Shown: one piece after another, positions 54,283 to 60,000 of the stretch | How the letters are laid out: each line of letters opens with the position of its first letter | Numbering within the stretch: the first letter of the stretch is position 1 | Origin: Symsagittifera roscoffensis | Taxonomy: Eukaryota > Xenacoelomorpha > Acoela > Convolutidae | Direction of reading: 5' to 3' | DNA length: 60,000 nt | Assembly (NCBI RefSeq): GCF_963678635.1 | Contig: NC_087068.1 | Span: 46,703,785 to 46,763,784 of the forward strand | The notes under the pieces: generated by a model | What the model was told of the DNA's origin: nothing | The model's database searches: none | Seen by the model: the letters and a program-made list of their open reading frames with translations, nothing else | Program-made: the position numbers and the translations under genes

Positions 54283-54876
54283 TATCGTTCAAACCCCCGG
54301 TCGACTGGGTTTGAATCCCCCATACGCTAACCTTTATACATGTATAGTCGAGGGACTATATACCCATTTGACCAATTTTAACCATTTTTTCTCTCAAACA
54401 CGATTCAGGCTTGATTAAGTCAGACCTCCAAAAAAATAGCAAATTTTCTCAAGGGCAAGTACCAGTGTTTTGAGATTTTGTTTTGAGTTTGCAGCTATAA
54501 ATTATTGTTATTATGATGGATATAAAACTCCGAAATTTATCTATTGTCTGAGTTGCTTACCAAAAATTATCCTACGTTTTTGGGGGATTGTGAGCGATCA
54601 CGTTCTGGTGTCGCGACCCGGGCAGGATCTGTTACTGGATAAGAGAGCTGACCCGGCTGATCTTGGAGCTCTCGCATTTCTCGCTCTGTTGAGGGGCGAG
54701 GATGTTCTCGCTTGAATTCATAGCGAGAAAAAAACCAAAGTCGTAACTAATGACTTTTGTGGTGAACGCATAACAGTGTGAGAAAAAGTCAAAAAATTAA
54801 AAGATCGAAACAAAGTTCACAAGTTGTTCAGGCTTTTTTAAAATTGATTTATTAAGGTATTCAATTTGCGTATTTT
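54283..54876 (+). other. Possible BEL/Pao 5' LTR/leader with primer-binding-site candidate
   Basis: 54606-54623 (TGGTGTCGCGACCCGGGC) has the TGG start and form of a tRNA-complementary primer-binding site. CAAACCC/GGGTTTG around 54289-54312 is a hairpin with a central GTCGAC. The open frame 54470-54715 is not recognised. LTR borders cannot be fixed because the 3' LTR is outside the window. Confidence 0.35.
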
Positions 54877-57010
54877 TTGTCATTGAGTTCTGCTTTTGAA
54901 TACCAAAATTTATGTCAATTTCATAATCTTTGTGGACCTGTAATTTGCGATGATTACGGTCAATTTACGTATGAAGTGAAATGTTGTCAATCAGTCAGCT
55001 ACCCGAAACCGATCTACCTCAAAAACGAAACAAGGCAGAAATGTCGAGCTAGGCAGTTAGTGTTTCAGCTTCCTTGAACTCAACAATTTTCTCCTCACAA
55101 TTATCTTTGGAAAAATCAAATTGATTAAGTCGATTTTGAACGCTGTAAAAATTGATTGCTGATGTCATTCGAATACATTAATATTTTAAGCTTCCTTTGT
55201 AATTTATGAAGCATACAGCAAAAAATTCGGTAAAAACTCGAAAGAAAGGATATAAAAAAGATTTAAAAATTTGTTCGAAAATAGAGACTCTACAGAAATT
55301 GATCTTTACAAGTTTCATGCTCTCGTACAAGAGTACAATGAAAATCAAAGCCCTTCGACAAAAATCGAGACAGTTATCATAAAATGTAAATCTTTTATGG
55401 AGCAGGCAGTTGAAATAATTGAAGAAATCATTCAATGGGCTCGAAAAGCCGAAGACCCCAATAAGTACATAACTAAACAAGATCTCTGGCTCCACAAACT
55501 AACAGACACTAATAGTAAGCTTTTACAGGAGGCCGAAATTGGGTTTAGAAAAAGCAGAAGTAAAAGAAGTAGTAAAAAAAATGATGCAGCCTGATAACAT
55601 TAAGTCCAAAATTGCTTCAAACTGGAGGCTTTGGTTCCAAAAGGTCGAGTGTAGCCTCTAAGAAATTGATCACAAAAATAACCCATGATTCATGCTCATC
55701 ATCCTGTCGGTATACGGCCGCATTTGAATCTAAGGATTCTAATGAGATTAAACGCAATCTCGCACTGAATAAGTTGTGGCGAGAAGAACTTGCCAGGCAG
55801 GCAAGCGTAGCTTTTAAATTAAAACGGCAACAAAATGAAATAGAGTTAGAGGCTTTAGATTGATAGGAGAAAGCTAAAAGAAGTCGATTTTGAAGGATTG
55901 CAAATGGAAGATGACTAATCTGCCGTAAATGAAAAATTAAATAGAACGAGTTTAACAAAAGTAAATCTTCAACTTGATGAAACAATAAGGAGGACCGTAC
56001 TGGTTCCTGGGTTGGTTCTATCGAAGATCATACTTCCGCTGTCTCGGCTAGGCAACCAGAAAACACAGTTAAAATTGAACAACTAAGGTTTTTTCACAAC
56101 GGGTTTACCGTCAATTTCTGAATTTGATGCAAACTCCGGCCACTTTCACTGCTGGGCATGGAGCATCTAGTGATCCTGGTTTACATATCAGTTATCATCA
56201 AGCCTCTCGTCAAAAATGTCCATGATCAATTTTGGCTTTAAGTACTATTGACGCATCTGTTACGGTTCCTCTCTGTCTAGCACATCATGTCGGTGTTAAT
56301 TAGCAATTAACTCTCTTGGAACCATCCATTAACTCATCATTTGTCAACAGCGCATTCACATAATTACCGGATACAGAATCAGCAGCCTTTTCATGCACCT
56401 GCCGGCAAACACCTGTTATGACACCCCATCAGAAGGCCAATGCGAATGTGTTTTCTTTGGTCTCTCCAATTGGTGGTACGTCAAGAGGGATAATCCCGTA
56501 TACTAGTGATTGTACCGTATATTTTACTCCTCAAACTGATCTCCAACGTACAAACCCCGCATACCAAGAATTTTCTAATCCTCTTGTTGTTTTGTCATAT
56601 GAAGTCCGGTAGAGCAACCGATTTGGGCTCGTGAACTAGAGTTGATGAAAAGTAGCCGCAAAGACAGTCTCCCAGAATTGAAGTTTGGTCAATTTGATGG
56701 TAAAGCTTTGAACTGGCACGAATGGTTCGGGTAGTTTACCCCAACCATCGGGTCCCCCCTTCTGAGTGATGACGAGAAAATCAATTATTTTAAGACGCTC
56801 GTAACCGGAAAAGCTAAAGGGTAATGGCCGAATACAGTTATAGTGGAGTTTTATCCATTGATGCAATTGCTAAATTGCAGAGAAAGTTTGGCCAGCCTCA
56901 TACTATTGTTGGGGCTCAATTGGATAAGTTAGCCAGTTTAAATTCCCTCGAAATGCATGAATTTCATCAGTTTCTCTTCCGCCGTTTCGGGACTAGTTGC
57001 AGTATTTCAA
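54877..57010 (+). pseudogene. BEL/Pao gag with DUF1759 region, broken
   Basis: 54877-55077 has CGPVICDDYGQF, like the PHD-type CDxCGxW finger at the start of many BEL gags but with Tyr replacing a Cys. 55271-55594 and 55612-55863 are charged, helical pieces (WREELARQASVAFKLKRQQN). 56400-56600 is Pro/Thr-rich. 56640-57010 is the DUF1759 part: PELKFGQFDGKALNWHEWFG, DDEKINYFKTLVTGKAKG, YSGVLSIDAIAKLQRKFGQP and IVGAQLDKLASL. Several stops. Gag would form the particle; DUF1759 is a conserved BEL capsid-like segment. Confidence 0.75.
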
Positions 57011-57229
57011 TCGTTGTCATTTCATGATGATCTTCAAAGCGTGACTCTTCTGAACCAAGCGGTCGGCAAGCTCTCACCAATGTGAAAGAAACTCGGTCAA
57101 TGCATACTATTAAGCATAATTGACAGCATCCTAGCCTCTTAGATTTCAATTATTGGTTAAAAGAGAAAGCGGAGGGCCACGAAAGATTACTCGCTCTTGG
57201 TTCTAGAGCTAAAACGGACGAAACAGTAA

Positions 57230-57540
57230 AACCCAAAACAACCAAAATTTTTGCATCAAATGCTAAGAGTACTAGCGGTTACAAACGCAAGCCCAATTAT
57301 CCGCCGTGCCAGCTGTGTAAGGGAAAGCATACACTTTGGTCTTGCGCTGCGTTCAAGGAAAAGAATGCCACTCATTGAGCAAAATTTGTAGCTGAGAAGA
57401 AACTTTGCTTCGCATGCCTCAATGGGAACCGCGGCTTCCGTAATTGCGCGAAGGCAAAGAAGTGTCCAAAACAGGGCTGTGAGAACACACACATTGTCCT
57501 TCAGCACGGTGCTGAAAGAAATTTTACACCAAAGGAAAAA
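57230..57540 (+). pseudogene. BEL/Pao gag zinc knuckles
   Basis: The first knuckle PCQLCKGKHTLWSCAAFK is intact in C-x2-C-x3-H-x4-C form. The second, LCFACLNGNRGFRNC, has Arg where the metal-binding His belongs. A third Cys cluster (AKKCPKQGCENTHI) follows. An internal stop (TGA, about 57377) lies between the knuckles. Knuckles bind the element RNA during packaging. Confidence 0.7.
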
Positions 57541-57609
57541 ATATCAAGAAAAGCCGATGAGTCTGAACGAAAAATGTTAAACATGTTTCCCCTCATGCCG
57601 CTGTTGGTT

Positions 57610-57915
57610 GTGAAAATCAAAAAGAATAGCCGAAACGACTGTTGCCGATTGCAACAGTTGGTGTATCTTCGGATAGCGCCAGTCTCCAGACATTAGTTCT
57701 TTGTGACGGAGCATCTACACATTCGTCGGTTTCCGCATCTCTCGCAAGTCGTTTATTTCGGTTGGTGAGCCAGACGACTTCTCTATCAGTGGTTTCAATG
57801 CCATAGAAGTCCTTGAAACTCAGCGGGTCAAATTCAATGTTTCGTCTGAACCGAATAACGGCGATATACTTTTCACTATGGAAGCTCACGTGAAAGACAA
57901 CATTAATATTGATAC
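57610..57915 (+). pseudogene. BEL/Pao aspartic protease remnant
   Basis: Reading near 57650-57760: VGVSSDSASLQTLVLCDGAS followed by THSSVSASLASRLF. The catalytic loop D-S/T-G/A of the family appears as D-G-A, so the Ser/Thr is lost. The following sequence shifts frame. It would cleave the Gag-Pol precursor. Confidence 0.6.
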
Positions 57916-57918
57916 AAA

Positions 57919-59300
57919 ATGTATCATTTACCTGAGTTGCAGAATAAATATTCTCAGTTAGCTCCAATAAAACCCGTACAGTATAATTATGAAGATATAG
58001 AAATTGTCATAGGAAAGGATTACTACCACGCCGATCGTCCGATTGAATTCCTCTTAGGAGAAGACTCTAACTCATCATATTCCGTCCACCTACCGATAGG
58101 TTGGGTCGTTAGTGGTCCGTTACCTCAGTCCGCCGGATTAACTTCTTAGTGCTTTGTGTTGTTGAAGATTCTTCTCTAACTGACCAGATAAAGTCATGGT
58201 ATGAATGGGAATATTATGAAGCCTTTAAACGAGTCGGTGCCCGTTCTGCCTCGGATAAACACGCTCAATCCATCCTAAGTTACGAAACATTCCATGATAA
58301 AGAAAGATACAACGCGTCTATGCTTTGGGATACCAATGCCACCGTGTCTTATAATATTTATTCATCGCTTGCCCAAATCAAAACTATGGAGCGAAGGTTA
58401 AAAGAAGATCTACAGCTGCGCGAAAGACACGCAGATACAATAAGGGAGGATATCAAAAAGGTCATGTAGTTACCGTCGAGCCGCATGGTTCACGTTTGCG
58501 AACCGATCGTATTTGGTATCTTCCGCACCACCTAGTTCTAAGCCCGAAAAAGCCGGGCAAGGTGCGCTGATCCCTTAACGGATCTGCTAAGTTTCATGGC
58601 ACATCTCTAAATAAATCTCTATTGGTGGGTCCAGACCTACTCCGAAACCTAAGAAACCTGTTGGAAGCGCGATTCGTACCATCGCGCTTCCAACAGCCCA
58701 AGTACGCCCTCTCCGGGGATACAGAGGGTTTGCTTCTCCAGGTAGGAGTTCGCGACCAAGATCAGTCTTAGGATCCCACATTAGACGTGGTAGTCCGTCA
58801 GTACGCTTACCATATACTTGGCGCCCGGGACTCGCCTACATGCGCGAATTACGCTTTGCAAAAAACAGCAAATGATAACATGTCCAGATATCCTGAAGCA
58901 GCATCAGTGGTTGCCGAAAAGTTTCGTCTGGACGATTACTTGGATTCCTTCACAAGCATCGAGCAAGCAGTAACAATTTGTCGGGATTTGGTCAAGTTAC
59001 TAAAAATAGGTGGTTTTGTTTTGACTAAGTTTGTCAGTAATATTGAAGAAACAACATTCGCAAAAAACTCCGATGTCAATGAAACAACTTTATTGGTTAA
59101 GGAAACAAGTAGGGTTGAACAATCATTGCACGTCTTAGCTCTTAAATGGGACCATGTAAAGGACACATTGGTTGTGAGCCGAGGTGTTGATTGCCCTCTC
59201 GATAAGGTGATAACTCAACGAACAGTTTTGAGTTTTGTATCTTCGGTATTTGAGCCTTTTGGGTTAGTAGCCCCGTACATCGTAATGGCTCGTCTTTAAC
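57919..59300 (+). pseudogene. BEL/Pao reverse transcriptase, YxDD tyrosine replaced
   Basis: 57919-58148 is the spacer before RT (LLGEDSNSSYSVHLPIGWVV, SGPLPQSAG). 58149-58469 carries WYEWEYYEAFKRVGARSASD and the palm entry; 58480-58785 is decayed (FHGTSLNKSLLVGPDLLRNL). 58787-59299 is a 170-codon open piece with YHILGARDSPTCANYALQKT and KFRLDDYLDSFTS, the BEL equivalent of NFYVDDYLDS, in which the Tyr of YxDD is Arg. SSVFEPFGLVAPYIV ends the thumb. Both catalytic Asp residues are kept. Confidence 0.85.
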
Positions 59301-60000
59301 TTCAAGTCATTTGGCGCATTAATCGCCAAAAATGTGATGATGACTTACAAGAAGATATTCGAAAACAATTTCTTGTCTGGCACTCCGGCCTCTCTCTGTT
59401 AGGTCAACTGACACTTCCCCGCAGTTACTTCACGCAACATATGAATCGTATCGAGCTTCACATGCTCGCGATAGCTCGCAGGATGTTTTCTGCGCCGTCA
59501 GGTTATTGCAGCGCGACATATAAGCTAGCACAAAACTGAAACCTCTTTTGTTTTTGGTAAAGCGCGTGTTTAGCCAATGAAAGCGTTGTCAATGCCCAAG
59601 TTAGAATCTCAAGCTGCTCAACGTGCCACACGGTTACAAACCGAAAGTGAGAAGGCACTTACTGTTAAAGTGAACAATATCTTTATGTGGACAGATAGCA
59701 CCACCGTTATGTAGTGGCTTAACTCTTATGATAAGTTAACCGTGTCGGCAAAAATCTCGAATCGACCACTATTGATGAGTGGCATCAGGTTCTGATTGGC
59801 AGTATTCCAGCTGATACCGGCATAAGGAGGGTTTCTTCGGAAGCCCTCAAGGATAGTAGCTGGGTTATTGGTCCGTGCAGTCTCAGGACTACTGATTGGC
59901 ATTTTACACCCGACGAGCGTGTGCTCAAAGAAACTCGTTTGAAAGGTTCTCCTTGTGATGTCGATAACTGCTTGGAGACATCTGCTTCCTTCGTCACCGA
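59301..60000 (+). pseudogene. BEL/Pao connection and RNase H region, cut by window edge
   Basis: LQVIWRINRQKCDDDLQEDI and FLVWHSGLSLLGQLTLPRSY follow a stop directly after RT; HMNRIELHMLAIARRMFSAP belongs to the strand before RNase H. In another frame MPKLESQAAQRATRLQ (59588) and FMWTDSTTVM (about 59685, the WTDS catalytic Asp) define RNase H, ended by a TAG. 59785-60000 continues toward the integrase (WVIGPCSLRTTDWHF-like). Frame changes are frequent. Confidence 0.7.

Larger units (their letters stand above)
54283..60000 (+). mobile_element. BEL/Pao LTR retrotransposon, 5' part, decayed
   Basis: Order on the + strand: leader, zinc-finger-like gag start, gag, DUF1759 region, two zinc knuckles, aspartic protease, BEL-type RT, RNase H, then the window ends before integrase. 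DUF1759 and the ARDSPTCANYAL and DDYLDSF words are diagnostic of BEL/Pao. Stops and shifts occur throughout. GC content is noticeably higher than in the neighbouring elements. The 5' boundary is placed where the array ends and is not proven. Confidence 0.85.

Noticed and set aside
54470-54715. 81-codon + strand frame before BEL gag
   Set aside because: Not recognised and overlaps the primer-site candidate; treated as leader.
57256-57967. - strand frames over the BEL zinc knuckles and protease
   Set aside because: Antisense shadows; the + strand has recognised CCHC and protease words.

Overview
The window is nuclear DNA from an AT-rich animal genome, most likely an invertebrate. One host gene is split by phase-consistent GT-AG introns, and the rest is mobile DNA of classes typical of metazoans: Polinton/Maverick, Ty3/gypsy, BEL/Pao, a two-ORF LINE, and short inverted-repeat elements. 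I cannot name the species. No prokaryotic operon structure, rRNA or CRISPR array is present.

1-16160: the 3' part of a nucleoporin gene of the RanBP2/Nup358 family lies on the + strand, from an exon at 887 to a stop at 13025. Eight exons splice without a frame break into about 756 codons. They encode two RanBP2-type zinc fingers, FG repeats, an acidic segment, an IR-like LKLPP motif, a CxxC motif and a C-terminal Ran-binding domain. Introns and 3' flank hold short inverted-repeat elements, some with clean 7-8 bp target duplications, plus a ~0.4 kb repeat family (called R1 here) present at least six times.

16160-24400: a decayed LINE on the - strand (ORF1 about 20160-19470, ORF2 18586-16190), an inverted second copy of one of the short elements, and then about 3.4 kb with nothing recognisable.

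24400-54280: a nested structure. A decayed Ty3/gypsy element on the - strand is interrupted inside gag by a 16.9 kb Polinton (33525-50440). The Polinton starts AGTAGTATATG, ends CATATACTACT and is flanked by GATGAT/GATGAA. It carries a virus-like gene set: protein-primed DNA polymerase B on the -, and exonuclease-like, membrane, packaging ATPase, integrase, minor capsid, core-like, major capsid and cysteine protease genes on the +. All are broken, and several lack catalytic residues. Its right end plus the adjoining gag flank is repeated three times in tandem with a ~1.47 kb period (49891-54282). The 3' side of the gypsy element has its own ~1.2/1.45 kb tandem duplication (26438-29102).

54283-60000: a decayed BEL/Pao retrotransposon on the + strand (gag, DUF1759 region, zinc knuckles, protease, reverse transcriptase, start of RNase H) runs off the right edge.

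The most unusual items are the Polinton-in-gag insertion with its triplicated junction, and a ~42 bp echo of the last Nup358 exon inside an upstream intron, abutting an R1-type repeat end.
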